Assembly (NCBI GenBank): GCA_025462735.1
Contig: JAOAPC010000012.1
Span: 1-64,000, forward strand
Direction: 5' to 3'
DNA: 64,000 nt
Origin: Acidobacteriaceae bacterium
GTDB taxonomy: Bacteria > Acidobacteriota > Terriglobia > Terriglobales > Acidobacteriaceae
In this document: piece by piece, positions 50,628 through 59,264 of the stretch
Position numbering within the stretch: the stretch's first letter is position 1
How the letters are laid out: each line of letters starts with the position of its first letter
Notes under the pieces: generated by a model
Told to the model about the DNA's origin: nothing
What the model saw: only the letters and a program-made list of their open reading frames with translations
Database searches by the model: none
Program-made: the position numbers and the translations under genes

Positions 50628-51509
50628 CTACTTCGCGGCAGCTTTAGGCTGGTCGGCGGAGTATTCGTAAACTCCGCGGCCGCTTTTCTTTCCCAGCCTG
50701 CCGGCTTTCACATACTGCACCAGCAGAGGAGCAGGCCGGTATTTCTCGCCCAAAGTTCTGTGCAGGTACTCAAGAATATGCAGACGAGTATCGAGTCCGA
50801 CGAGATCAACCAGCTCAAAAGGGCCCATGGGATGGTTCAGCCCGAGTTTCAAGGCCTTGTCGATGTCGGCGGCTGAGGCAATTCCTTCTTGCAGCATATA
50901 GAAAGCTTCGTTGCCGATCATGGCGTTAATGCGGCTGGTGATGAAGCCGGGCGATTCTTTGATCACAACGACGTCCTTGCCCATTCGTCGACCCACATCG
51001 GCGGCCGCAGCAATGGTCTCGTCGTCAGTTTCGAGCGCGCGCACCACCTCGAGCAGCTTCATTTTGTGCACCGGATTAAAGAAGTGCATGCCCAGGCATT
51101 TCTTTGCGCGATAGGTAACGCTGGCTATTTCGGTGATGCTCAAGGAAGAGGTGTTTGAAGAAAGGATTGTTGATGGCCGGCAGATTTTATCGAGCAGGGT
51201 AAAAATCTCGATCTTCGATTCCATCTCTTCCGGAACGGCTTCGATCACCAGGTCGGCTTCCCGCGCCGCTTCTTCCACGCTGCCCGCATACTCGAGACGG
51301 CTGAATGCCGCGCGAGCATCATCGGACGAAACTTTTTTAAGCTCAACGGCTTTATCGAGGTTGGTGCGGATCTCGCTTTCGGCCTTGCGCAGCGCTGCAG
51401 GAATCAGGTCTTCGAGGATGGTGCGATAGCCGCCGAGCGTCGCCACATGCGCGATCCCCCGGCCCATAATACCGGCTCCGATGACGGCGATCGTCTTGAT
51501 CTCCGCCAC
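50628..51509 (-). CDS. 3-hydroxybutyryl-CoA dehydrogenase
   Basis: A 293-aa NAD(P)-dependent 3-hydroxyacyl-CoA dehydrogenase. The Rossmann motif is AVIGAGIMGRGIAHVAT. The catalytic His is in KKCLGMHFFNPVHKMKLLEV, with SSNTSSLSITEIAS just before it, and ESPGFITSRINAMIGNEA and NHPMGPFELVDLVGLDTRLH complete the C-terminal domain. It interconverts acetoacetyl-CoA and 3-hydroxybutyryl-CoA in fatty-acid or butyrate metabolism. The GTG start overlaps by one base the stop of a 59-aa ORF (TAGTG), so they are translationally linked. Confidence 0.94.
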   Translation of the reverse strand: MAEIKTIAVIGAGIMGRGIAHVATLGGYRTILEDLIPAALRKAESEIRTNLDKAVELKKVSSDDARAAFSRLEYAGSVEEAAREADLVIEAVPEEMESKIEIFTLLDKICRPSTILSSNTSSLSITEIASVTYRAKKCLGMHFFNPVHKMKLLEVVRALETDDETIAAAADVGRRMGKDVVVIKESPGFITSRINAMIGNEAFYMLQEGIASAADIDKALKLGLNHPMGPFELVDLVGLDTRLHILEYLHRTLGEKYRPAPLLVQYVKAGRLGKKSGRGVYEYSADQPKAAAK

Positions 51510-51688
51510 TATTTCTCCACAATAGCGATTAATTCTTGAATTTTCTCCCCCGCGCTCCTGAGGCTCCCGGCCAGGCGCTTTCTCTCTTCTGCATCTACGC
51601 TCGGCAGGGAAGCGTGAATGCGCCGAATGGTGGTGGTTATGTCGTCAACATAGTTGATGAGGCGGATGAGTTCTCCCGTGGCTGCCAT
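51509..51688 (-). CDS. Small helical protein (59 aa) upstream of the dehydrogenase
   Basis: An ATG-started ORF of 59 codons on the minus strand, MAATGELIRLINYVDDITTT then a charged helical stretch (DAEERKRLAGSLRSAGEKIQ), ending IVEK. Its TAG overlaps the GTG of the dehydrogenase gene by one base, which makes it a likely operon partner and supports its reality. The composition suggests a coiled coil of about 40 residues. No family recognised. It could be a scaffold or a leader peptide that couples translation. Confidence 0.65.
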   Translation of the reverse strand: MAATGELIRLINYVDDITTTIRRIHASLPSVDAEERKRLAGSLRSAGEKIQELIAIVEK

Positions 51689-51840
51689 GAATTGCGCTCC
51701 TATGTCACTTTAGTAATGAGTGGCAAATTCTTTATTCTCAACTGCCGAGCCGATTAAGTAAAGGCAGGATAAGTGGCACGAATGGCTCCCATAGATTCTT
51801 TTACTTATCCTTTAACGCCCACTGTAATCTAATAAAGTGC

Positions 51841-52674
51841 ATGATTGACCCTACGCTCAAAGAATTCATATTCGCCAGTGACTTCGATCAGACACTGACC
51901 TTCAATGACTCCGGCTACGTGCTTGCCGAACTGGTGGGTATTCCAACAGACGAGTTCGAGCGCAAAGCTACTGGAATGGCGCGGCTGAACCTGGTGCAAC
52001 AAGGGGCGGAACTCGCCTACTTGCTGCTGCATGATCCTGAGTTCAAGGGACGCGTCCGCAAAGAGCATCTCTACGAAGTCGGGAAACGCATCCGACTAAA
52101 AGAAAATATCGCTCTGCTTTATCAGATACTGGCCAGCGGAATTCCGGGCTACCATTTCGATTTTTACGTGCTCTCGGCGGCTCCCAGCGAAGTGATTCAC
52201 TCTGCGCTCGAGGGAATTGTGCCGCAGGACCACATCTTCGGAACAGAATTTCTGTACAAGCACTCCGGAGAGATTGACACTATTGTTCGCGCAACCGCGG
52301 GCTACGGCAAGGTGTTCGTGCTCGACCAGCTGCAAAACCGCGCCCAGATCGGTCCCGACCATATTGTTTACACAGGTGACGGCAGCTCCGATGTTCACGT
52401 GATGCTGCATACCAACATCCGCGATGGGTATACCATTGCGGTTTCCGAAGCCAGGCACGTTACGCAGGTCGCAAAGCGCACGATACTAAGTACCAACGCG
52501 CTTGCCGTACTGGCGCCGATCCTTGAAGATATCGCCCTGTGGCCTCGCACACGGATTCGCGCATTCTTCGAATCGTACGGGGTCATGATTCAGGAATGGG
52601 ACCGGGTGCGGACAGACTGGCTGACGCTGCGCGCGGCTACGCCAGAAGCTGTCGAAGCGGCGGGCGCGAAGTAG
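51841..52674 (+). CDS. HAD superfamily phosphatase
   Basis: A 277-aa haloacid dehalogenase-like hydrolase. Motif I is [15 protein letters not shown] (nucleophile Asp in DFDQT), motif II is [10 protein letters not shown], and motif IV is [14 protein letters not shown] helical cap lies between motifs I and II ([20 protein letters not shown]). The layout resembles phosphoserine phosphatase-like enzymes, but the substrate is unknown. Cytoplasmic. It starts 152 bases from the divergent dehydrogenase operon and has no partner gene nearby. Confidence 0.88.
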   Translation: MIDPTLKEFIFASDFDQTLTFNDSGYVLAELVGIPTDEFERKATGMARLNLVQQGAELAYLLLHDPEFKGRVRKEHLYEVGKRIRLKENIALLYQILASGIPGYHFDFYVLSAAPSEVIHSALEGIVPQDHIFGTEFLYKHSGEIDTIVRATAGYGKVFVLDQLQNRAQIGPDHIVYTGDGSSDVHVMLHTNIRDGYTIAVSEARHVTQVAKRTILSTNALAVLAPILEDIALWPRTRIRAFFESYGVMIQEWDRVRTDWLTLRAATPEAVEAAGAK

Positions 52675-52734
52675 GTTCAGCGGATATTGAGGCCACGAAG
52701 CTTTTCGGGCGAACTTGTTTTTTCATAACCACAA

Positions 52735-52830
52735 GGTCCTTCGACTCCGCTGCTGCTTCGCAGGGCGAAGCGGCAGCTCCGCTCAGGATGACAGGTTGGA
52801 GGGTCGGATAACCGCTCAGGATGACAGGCT
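52735..52830. repeat. Dispersed repeat with nested hairpin
   Basis: ccttcgactccgctgctgct tcgcagggcgaagcggcagc tccgctcaggatgacaggtt, then ggataaccgctcaggatgac a. The core ctccgct...agcggcag is an imperfect hairpin (around tcgcagggcga), and the tail cgctcaggatgacag occurs twice. It is the same family as the intergenic repeats near 25600-25890. No gene lies in the gap 52675-52893. Confidence 0.65.
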
Positions 52831-52893
52831 GAATGACGAGCGCGGCGGACCCGGCGTCTGAATCCCTTTTGCCCTCGACTTCATCTACCAGCC

Positions 52894-53919
52894 ATGTTTG
52901 AACAATATCTCTCTAATACCCAGATTGAAAACGGGCCAGTTCTCGACGCTACACCGACGCACGAAGACTCCACACTGCTGGACGCGTACTCACGCGCGGT
53001 GGTCACGGCTGCGGAAAAAGTAAGCCCCTCAGTTGCCAAGATCGAAGTCACGCAAACCGCTGGCCGCGCGCGCAATGGCGAACCACGCGAACGCCAGGGC
53101 GGCGGTTCGGGATTCGTATTCACACCCGACGGGCTGGTGCTCACGAACAGCCACGTAGTCCACGGGGCTACGCGGATCGGGCTGTCGCTTCCGGATGGAC
53201 GCCACTTTCCCGCGCATCTCATCGGGGATGATCCTGCAACTGACCTCGCGGTCATTCGCATTGATGCGCCCAATCTCACGGTTGCGCCACTTGGGGATTC
53301 GCAAAAGCTGCGTGTCGGCCAGCTAGCGATTGCTATCGGAAATCCCTATGGCTTTCAGTACACAGTCACGGCTGGAGTGGTGAGCGCGCTGGGCCGGTCG
53401 TTGCGTTCTTATTCTGGGCGCTTGATCGAAGACGTGATCCAGACTGACGCTTCGCTAAATCCGGGCAATTCCGGAGGACCGCTGGTTTCTTCTGACGGAC
53501 AAGTGATCGGCGTGAATACCGCGACCATCATGGGCGCGCAGGGACTGTGCTTCGCGATCGGCATCAACACCGCGAAGTTTGTTGCCACCAGGCTTCTGCA
53601 GCAAGGGCGGATTCGGCGCGCATACATCGGTGTGGAAGCGCAGAATGCCCCGCTGCATCGCCGGATCGTGCGATTTTATGACCTGCCGAAAGAAACCGGG
53701 GTGATTGTGCTGGCGGCGGCGGACGGCAGCCCGGCACAAAAGGCCGGACTGCGCGAAGGCGACGTTATCATTGCATTCGGCGGCCAGCCTGTGGCGGGAG
53801 TAGACGATCTGCATCGATTGCTGACCGAGGCGCAAGTCGGAGTAAAGAGTTCGGTCATAATCCTTCGCAGGACGGAACGACTGGAAGTTGGCATCGTTCC
53901 CGAAGAGTCGAAGCAATAG
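52894..53919 (+). CDS. HtrA/Deg-type serine protease with PDZ domain, no signal peptide seen
   Basis: A 341-aa trypsin-like S1C protease. The catalytic triad is His87 (TNSHVV), Asp117 (DPATDLAVIRI) and Ser193 (NPGNSGGPLVS); the C-terminus holds one PDZ domain (GVIVLAAADGSPAQKAGLRE ... GDVIIAFGGQPV). The N-terminus (MFEQYLSNTQIENGPVLDAT) shows no hydrophobic signal or anchor, unlike most DegP/DegS proteins, so it appears cytoplasmic unless a start upstream is missed. Family role: protein quality control. It is a single gene with repeat-bearing DNA upstream. Confidence 0.92.
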   Translation: MFEQYLSNTQIENGPVLDATPTHEDSTLLDAYSRAVVTAAEKVSPSVAKIEVTQTAGRARNGEPRERQGGGSGFVFTPDGLVLTNSHVVHGATRIGLSLPDGRHFPAHLIGDDPATDLAVIRIDAPNLTVAPLGDSQKLRVGQLAIAIGNPYGFQYTVTAGVVSALGRSLRSYSGRLIEDVIQTDASLNPGNSGGPLVSSDGQVIGVNTATIMGAQGLCFAIGINTAKFVATRLLQQGRIRRAYIGVEAQNAPLHRRIVRFYDLPKETGVIVLAAADGSPAQKAGLREGDVIIAFGGQPVAGVDDLHRLLTEAQVGVKSSVIILRRTERLEVGIVPEESKQ

Positions 53920-54074
53920 TCGTACGTTTTTGTGATCGCCGAACACAGTGGACGCGCAGAATGGGTGGGTCGCAGGACGAATCCTGCAGCAAACGCCGCA
54001 AGCTAAGCTGCATATCTCTGTTCATTGCAACTCCGTTTCCCCTATGTTAGTTTCTGAAACAGAAGGGATTACCT

Positions 54075-54878
54075 TTGCAGGCGAGAGTTCCTGCCGGGCT
54101 GGACCGCAAAGAGGCCGAGATATACCAGCGGCTGGATCCGGAACGGCTTCCAAAGCACATTGCAATTATTATGGACGGCAACGGCCGATGGGCGCGCAAG
54201 CGCCACCTGCCGCGAGTAGCCGGACATCGCGCCGGAGTCACGTCTGTGCGCTACGTGGTCGAGTGTGCCTCGCGCATAGGCATCCCGTCGCTCACGCTGT
54301 ACGCCTTTTCCGAAGAAAACTGGAAGCGCCGTCCCAAGGCCGAAGTTGATTTCCTGATGAAGCTGCTCTCCCGCTATTTGAAGCAGGAGGTCCCGACGCT
54401 TCACAAAAACAATGTGCGGTTGCAATATATTGGCAGGCTGCGTGAGCTTCCGGTGTTCGTGCAGGAAAAGATGGAATGGGCACGCGAGGAAACTTCGCGC
54501 AACACCGGAATGGTGCTTACGCTCGCACTGAACTACAGCGCGCGCTCGGAGCTGGTAGACGCATTCCAGTCCATGCTGAAGGCCGCCGCTAACAACGGCG
54601 GAATCGAACACCTGACAATTGATGAAGAGACAGTTTCGCGACACCTTTATACGAGCCACTTACCTGATCCCGATCTTGTGATTCGCACCAGCGGAGAGAT
54701 GCGCCTCAGCAATTTCCTGCTTTGGCAACTGGCCTACGCCGAAATTTACGTTACACCAACGCTATGGCCTGAGTTCCGCGGCGTGCACCTGCTAGAAGGC
54801 ATTGCCGATTATCAAAAGCGCGATCGCCGTTACGGCGGGCTCAACGACTCCCAGTCTGCACGTGCTCTGCGGAGCTGA
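54075..54878 (+). CDS. uppS: Isoprenyl transferase (undecaprenyl diphosphate synthase)
   Basis: A 267-aa cis-prenyltransferase that makes the C55 lipid carrier for peptidoglycan. The signature HIAIIMDGNGRWARKRHLPR carries the catalytic Asp-Gly-Asn-Gly-Arg, and later motifs are SLTLYAFSEENWKR, ALNYSARSELVDAF and DLVIRTSGEMRLSNFLLWQL, ending YQKRDRRYGG. The TTG start at 54075 has AGAAGGG upstream. The next gene, cdsA, starts 6 bases after its stop, so the two form an operon, as in many bacteria. The usual follow-on genes dxr and rseP are missing here. Confidence 0.95.
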   Translation: MQARVPAGLDRKEAEIYQRLDPERLPKHIAIIMDGNGRWARKRHLPRVAGHRAGVTSVRYVVECASRIGIPSLTLYAFSEENWKRRPKAEVDFLMKLLSRYLKQEVPTLHKNNVRLQYIGRLRELPVFVQEKMEWAREETSRNTGMVLTLALNYSARSELVDAFQSMLKAAANNGGIEHLTIDEETVSRHLYTSHLPDPDLVIRTSGEMRLSNFLLWQLAYAEIYVTPTLWPEFRGVHLLEGIADYQKRDRRYGGLNDSQSARALRS

Positions 54879-54884
54879 TCCGAA

Positions 54885-55781
54885 TTGGAACTGCTGAAGC
54901 GAGTACTCACCGCTGTAGTGCTCATCCCGATAGTCCTGCTGCTGGTGCTGCGCGCTCCTGTGCCGGTACTCGCGTTTGTTGCTGGGGTAGTAGCGCTGCT
55001 GGCGATTCATGAACTACTGAAACTGGCGGAAGGCTACAACATCCGTCCGCTTTACGTTCCCACTTACATTTTTGTCGGATTGTTCTTTCTGTTCATCGCC
55101 ATCAGCTCAGAGCCAACACCGGCGCTCTCGACTTCAGGATTCGCGTTCATTGCTGGGTGCGCCGCGGCGCTCGCGCCCTTTGTTTTTCTGGCCATTGCAA
55201 TGCGGCGGGACGAGCTTTCCTCTGCGTTCCCGGCTGCAATGGTTTCCGCGTTCGCCCTGGTTTACATTGCGCTGCCCATGGCTTCTCTGGCGCAATTGCG
55301 CGAGCAGTGGCAAGGCAGTTTTTTCCTTCTGTATTTATTGCTGCTGGTATGGGCCGGAGACATCGTTGCCTACTTCGTCGGTAAGGCGCTGGGCACACAC
55401 CGTATGTCGCCGCGGGTCAGTCCCAAGAAAACCTGGGAGGGCGCGGTCGCCTCTGTAATCGCAAGCCTCGCCGTCGGCATGCTGATGGCTCACTACGCGG
55501 TGCCGATCAGCCGAACCCTCCTGCATGCGCGATTGATCGAACAACGCGACGGGGTTTTTACTGAACCGCATTTGCTCCCGATCGTGCTTCTCTCCATTGT
55601 GCTCAACGTTGCTGCACAGCTGGGGGACCTGGTCGAGTCAGTAATCAAGCGCGGCGCCGGTGCCAAAGATTCCGGCGCCATTCTTCCTGGACATGGCGGT
55701 ATGTTCGACCGCATCGACGCGCTGCTCTTCGCCGCTCCTGTGCTGTGGGCCTACATGGCGTGGCGAGTATTGATGCAATAG
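54885..55781 (+). CDS. cdsA: Phosphatidate cytidylyltransferase
   Basis: A 298-aa integral membrane enzyme making CDP-diacylglycerol from phosphatidate and CTP. Several transmembrane helices are evident (VLTAVVLIPIVLLLVLRAPV, FVAGVVALLAIHELLKLA). The family signature is RMSPRVSPKKTWEGAVAS, with the conserved GHGGMFDRIDALLFAAP near the C-terminus. TTG start (ttggaactgctg), six bases after uppS. It supplies phospholipid synthesis in the same operon as the lipid-carrier gene. Confidence 0.95.
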   Translation: MELLKRVLTAVVLIPIVLLLVLRAPVPVLAFVAGVVALLAIHELLKLAEGYNIRPLYVPTYIFVGLFFLFIAISSEPTPALSTSGFAFIAGCAAALAPFVFLAIAMRRDELSSAFPAAMVSAFALVYIALPMASLAQLREQWQGSFFLLYLLLLVWAGDIVAYFVGKALGTHRMSPRVSPKKTWEGAVASVIASLAVGMLMAHYAVPISRTLLHARLIEQRDGVFTEPHLLPIVLLSIVLNVAAQLGDLVESVIKRGAGAKDSGAILPGHGGMFDRIDALLFAAPVLWAYMAWRVLMQ

Positions 55782-55827
55782 GCGGAACTCTTTTCGCCCA
55801 GGTTACGTATAACTTTCAGGTTCATTT

Positions 55828-56397
55828 ATGAATGCGATGCGAATCTGTTCGGCTCTCTGGATGGCGCTTTCTCTAGTCTGGCTGGTGACTTTGCTGCGAA
55901 CTAAGCGTACGCAGGAACGAGCAGACTTCGGTTCTCGCCTGCTCTATGGAGTTCCAGTAGTCGTCGCGTTTTATCTTCTTTTCGGCGATCACATCCCCGT
56001 CGGGTGGCTGCAGTCACGCATCATTGCGCTAAACGTTTGGATTGAAACGTTTGCGGTATCGCTGACCGCAGTAGGAATCGCATTCGCAGTCTGGGCAAGG
56101 TTTTACATTGGAGAGAACTGGAGCAGCGCTGTAAGCATAAAAGTTGGGCATCAACTCATTCGTACCGGCCCCTATTACTGGGTCCGCCACCCGATCTACT
56201 CTGGCCTACTTGTGGCAACGCTCGGAACGGCATTGGCCCGCCGTGAACCTCGCGGCTTGTTTGCGGTGGTTTTGCTGTTTTTGGGATTCTGGATCAAAAG
56301 CAGAATGGAAGAGGGGTTTATGCACAGGGTGTTCGGTCCGGAATACCAGGAATACAGTAGATCGACCGGCGCTTTGATTCCCCGGTTGCGACTGTAG
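55828..56397 (+). CDS. Isoprenylcysteine/phospholipid methyltransferase-like membrane protein
   Basis: A 189-aa multi-helix membrane protein of the ICMT/PEMT type. The C-terminal SAM/lipid region has the typical LIRTGPYYWVRHPIYSGLLV, then GFWIKSRMEEGFMHRVFGPE and YQEYSRSTGALIP. It probably methylates an isoprenoid or phospholipid-like substrate; the substrate is unknown. It starts 47 bases after cdsA, on the same strand, and may be part of the same operon. Confidence 0.85.
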   Translation: MNAMRICSALWMALSLVWLVTLLRTKRTQERADFGSRLLYGVPVVVAFYLLFGDHIPVGWLQSRIIALNVWIETFAVSLTAVGIAFAVWARFYIGENWSSAVSIKVGHQLIRTGPYYWVRHPIYSGLLVATLGTALARREPRGLFAVVLLFLGFWIKSRMEEGFMHRVFGPEYQEYSRSTGALIPRLRL

Positions 56398-56425
56398 CTC
56401 TCGGTACCACGTCGCGCCTCCCACC

Positions 56426-57355
56426 TCAGGGCCGATTCACGAGTTTTTGAAGGTCCTTCCATTTCACGAGAATGATGTGATTGTCTCCCAGCGCTTTTTT
56501 GAACTCAGGGCTGGTCACGACATCGTAATCGCGCTGGCGCCAGGCCGAGCCGTAGTCGGGATGATCCATCGTGACAGCCTGGAGTTCGGCATCGTCGTGC
56601 CCGAGGTGCACGATCATCTGGGTTAATCCCGGCTTCAGGCCTTTGATCGAATTCAGGTAGAACTCCTTCCATTGATCGGCATGGACCGTAGGCGCGGCCA
56701 TTACCAGCGCATCAAGGACGATGTTTTTCTCTGAAAGCGTCGAAAGAAAAGGCTCGGCGCCGGGAACTCGTACCGCCAGAAACGGAAGATGAAATTCGCG
56801 CGCAACCTTGACATACGCGGCAAAGATTTCTGGAGTGGCGAGGACGGAGCCCATGTGCGTGTCGAGATGCGTAGGGTGAATTCCGAGTGCCATGGCGCGC
56901 TCCACCTGCGCGCGAATTTCACGTTCCGCGTCGTCGGCCTTGGCATGCTGAGCGACCTGCGAGGTGTCACCCCAGAATGTTCCGTCAGGATCGAGCAAGC
57001 TGGGGACTCGGTCGGAAGATGCGACCGCCCCCCAGCGATACGTTTTCCATTCGCTTGTAAGCGTGAGGTGCAGGCCAAGATCCGCATCGGGATGCGCCTT
57101 CGCGTAGACCCCGACCTCAGTAATCCATGGGCAGGGAACCATGATGCTAGCGGAAGTGACAGCCCTTTTCTCCAGCGCGTCAAAGCTCGCCGAATTGACA
57201 GAGTGAGCAACGGCGAGATCATCGGCATGAACGATGAGCAGTTTGGAGTCGGCAGGATAACCGAGTCGTTCCGCGATTGTTTTGGCCTGGGCGAGCATCT
57301 GTCCTACCGAAGCACACAGCAACAAAAGTGAAAAAAGGAATCTCCGCGAATCCAT
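56426..57355 (-). CDS. ChbG/YdjC-type carbohydrate deacetylase, exported
   Basis: A 309-aa protein. After a signal peptide (FLFSLLLLCASVGQMLAQ) it has the YdjC/ChbG metal site: LLIVHADDLAVAHSVN (adjacent Asp ligands), LGLHLTLTSEW and HPTHLDTHMGS (two His). Family members deacetylate small N-acetylglucosamine oligosaccharides. The exported form would act in the periplasm. The ATG at 57355 starts the signal peptide; the frame is open 139 codons upstream but that leader is not protein-like. Confidence 0.87.
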   Translation of the reverse strand: MDSRRFLFSLLLLCASVGQMLAQAKTIAERLGYPADSKLLIVHADDLAVAHSVNSASFDALEKRAVTSASIMVPCPWITEVGVYAKAHPDADLGLHLTLTSEWKTYRWGAVASSDRVPSLLDPDGTFWGDTSQVAQHAKADDAEREIRAQVERAMALGIHPTHLDTHMGSVLATPEIFAAYVKVAREFHLPFLAVRVPGAEPFLSTLSEKNIVLDALVMAAPTVHADQWKEFYLNSIKGLKPGLTQMIVHLGHDDAELQAVTMDHPDYGSAWRQRDYDVVTSPEFKKALGDNHIILVKWKDLQKLVNRP

Positions 57356-57456
57356 GAGAGCTCCGCAACGTGCGTGAAAGAGGGTAGCATAATCAGGAAC
57401 AACGGCCGGGCCCGCAGAAAACGCCCCCCGTCTTTTTATCGGGATTCGCATACGCA

Positions 57457-58032
57457 ATGACATCACCTGCCAAGAAAATTGTCCGTTGCGATTGGGCGAA
57501 GAATGATCTTGCCATTCAGTATCACGATCGCGAATGGGGAGTGCCGTGCCATGACGACCGCGTGCTCTTCGAGTTTCTGGTGCTCGAAGGCGCGCAGGCT
57601 GGCCTGAGCTGGGAGACGATCCTGAAGAAGCGAGAAAACTATCGCGCAGCTTTCGACGGCTTCGACGTTCAGAAAATTGCGCACTACAACCAGCGGCGGC
57701 TGGATTCGCTGATGCGAAATGAGGGTATAGTTCGCAATCGGCTGAAGATTGTGTCGGTGGTAAAGAACGCAAAAGCGTTCTTGGAAGTGCAGACGGAATT
57801 CGGCTCGTTCAATCGATATATTTGGCAGTTCGTCGGCGGCAAACCTCGTAGGAATGGCTGGAAGAGTTTGAGTCAACTTCCGAGCCAAACGGCCGAATCA
57901 GATGCGATGAGTAAGGATTTAAAGAAGCGGGGCTTTACTTTCGTGGGTTCAACGATTTGCTATGCCTTCATGCAGGCGGTGGGCATGGTCAACGATCACA
58001 TGGTAACCTGCTTCCGGTACGGGAAGGCGTAG
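57457..58032 (+). CDS. tag: 3-methyladenine DNA glycosylase I
   Basis: A 191-aa Tag protein that removes 3-methyladenine from DNA in base excision repair. Conserved: CDWAKNDLAIQYHDREWG (Cys and His of the zinc snap begin here), LVLEGAQAGLSWETILKKRE, NYRAAFDGFDVQKIA and GFTFVGSTICYAFMQAVGMV NDH at the end. All zinc-coordinating positions of the family appear to be present. Single gene, divergent from the deacetylase. Confidence 0.95.
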   Translation: MTSPAKKIVRCDWAKNDLAIQYHDREWGVPCHDDRVLFEFLVLEGAQAGLSWETILKKRENYRAAFDGFDVQKIAHYNQRRLDSLMRNEGIVRNRLKIVSVVKNAKAFLEVQTEFGSFNRYIWQFVGGKPRRNGWKSLSQLPSQTAESDAMSKDLKKRGFTFVGSTICYAFMQAVGMVNDHMVTCFRYGKA

Positions 58033-58053
58033 GTTGTCGCCTAACGGCTTGGA

Positions 58054-58902
58054 CTACTGTTTGGACGCGACAATAGTCTGTCGGAGAAGAAGGTTGGCAG
58101 CGTCCGACAGGGTTAGATCGTCCGGCACACGCTCAAAGTTACTGTGAAGTTCTTTCTGCTGGACGGTGATGCTCTTGAACAATAGCGCTTTCCCCCGCAT
58201 GTCCACGGTCATCTCGGTGAGCTCCCAATCTTCCGGTGCCAGCTCGGCCCGCTTCACCGTAAACTGGCCGCCCTTTTCCAGATGCCCTAAGAATCCACCA
58301 GCGAATTTAACCTCATTCATGAGCTGGCCATTGATGCTGACCAAGCGTTTCTGTCTGGCGTCCACCCACATCTCTCCCGCCATTTGCTGTAGAACCTTTC
58401 CTTCGCGAGATGGAGGCCGGAACTGGTGATTGGGTTTGAAGACGACTTTGGCTAAGTTCCCACTTTCGCCTGCGTACTGGAAGACAAATGCGTCCGGAAT
58501 CATCTGCATAAAGGCGGCACACTGTGCCGCATCTTTCCGGCGGGTTTCTTCTGCCTTCCGCTGCTCCTCTGGGCTATGAGAAAACCGCAGGATGCGTCCG
58601 GTCTCACTATTCGCTTGTGCGTCGGTCAAAGGTTTACCCGCGCTCGACAACAACCGGTCGAGAGATCCTGATTTGGTTTCGACGACTTCTCTGGTTTCCT
58701 GCTTACCATCCGATTCCTTGTCCACTCGGTACTTCCAGCGAATGTTTGAGCTTTTCGACGGGTGCAGCTCATTGTAGATAACGGATTTGACCATCTCGGC
58801 AGGGGAGATCTCGGTCGTTGATTGCGACTCGGCCAGCCCGATACACGGGGCCAGAAATAGGGTGACACCGGCGATCAACATTCGTGCTTGAGGTGTGGTC
58901 AC
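58054..58902 (-). CDS. Secreted protein, unknown (282 aa)
   Basis: An exported protein with a Sec signal (ARMLIAGVTLFLAPCIGLAE). The mature part has a charged helical region (HSPEEQRKAEETRRKDAAQC) and beta segments (VFKPNHQFRPPSREGKVLQQ, MAGEMWVDARQKRLVSING, FAGGFLGHLEKGGQFTVKRA). This pattern of strands resembles LolA/LolB-like outer-membrane lipoprotein carriers or sorting proteins, but no family is certain. Convergent with tag. Start supported only by the signal peptide. Confidence 0.7.
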   Translation of the reverse strand: MTTPQARMLIAGVTLFLAPCIGLAESQSTTEISPAEMVKSVIYNELHPSKSSNIRWKYRVDKESDGKQETREVVETKSGSLDRLLSSAGKPLTDAQANSETGRILRFSHSPEEQRKAEETRRKDAAQCAAFMQMIPDAFVFQYAGESGNLAKVVFKPNHQFRPPSREGKVLQQMAGEMWVDARQKRLVSINGQLMNEVKFAGGFLGHLEKGGQFTVKRAELAPEDWELTEMTVDMRGKALLFKSITVQQKELHSNFERVPDDLTLSDAANLLLRQTIVASKQ

Positions 58903-59264
58903 GAGCTGGCTCCTAGAACAACTCTGAGACTAGGGAACCCAAGCTGGGCGTGACAATCAGGAGGATGGGGTAGCAATGGAAAGGAAATCCCTGATTACGA
59001 GGAGAGCTGGGGTGAGCACGCCAGAGGTGGAACTGCAGAAAGCCTTAGAAAAGAACCGAAATCCTTATATGTGGTACAACCCGGTGAGCGTGGGATCCGC
59101 GTGGGCTCGGTCATTAATCGTGGATTTGGCGGCTTCTTAAAACGAACCAGGCTCTTAGGAGATATACGGTTAATTCCCGCGCCAGTAGCGGCTTTTGACA
59201 ATTCAAAATGACAACTCTGCCCTGAGGTGGGCATCTACTCTTCTGCTAGTAGGAGAGCACCACA
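58903..59264. other. Intergenic region, no gene seen
   Basis: A 362-base divergent gap. The only signal is a TTGACA at 59195-59200, oriented toward the HAF-like gene, without a clear -10 box at the right distance. No hairpin with a T-run and no coding frame of convincing composition. Confidence 0.4.

Noticed and set aside
51689-51840. An operator-like pair aaaggcaggataagt / acttatccttt between the dehydrogenase and HAD genes.
   Set aside because: Only a loose inverted match in an A/T-rich promoter region; too weak to call.
58995-59234. A 79-aa minus-strand ORF in the gap before the HAF-like gene.
   Set aside because: Composition is not coding-like, no ribosome site or family resemblance.
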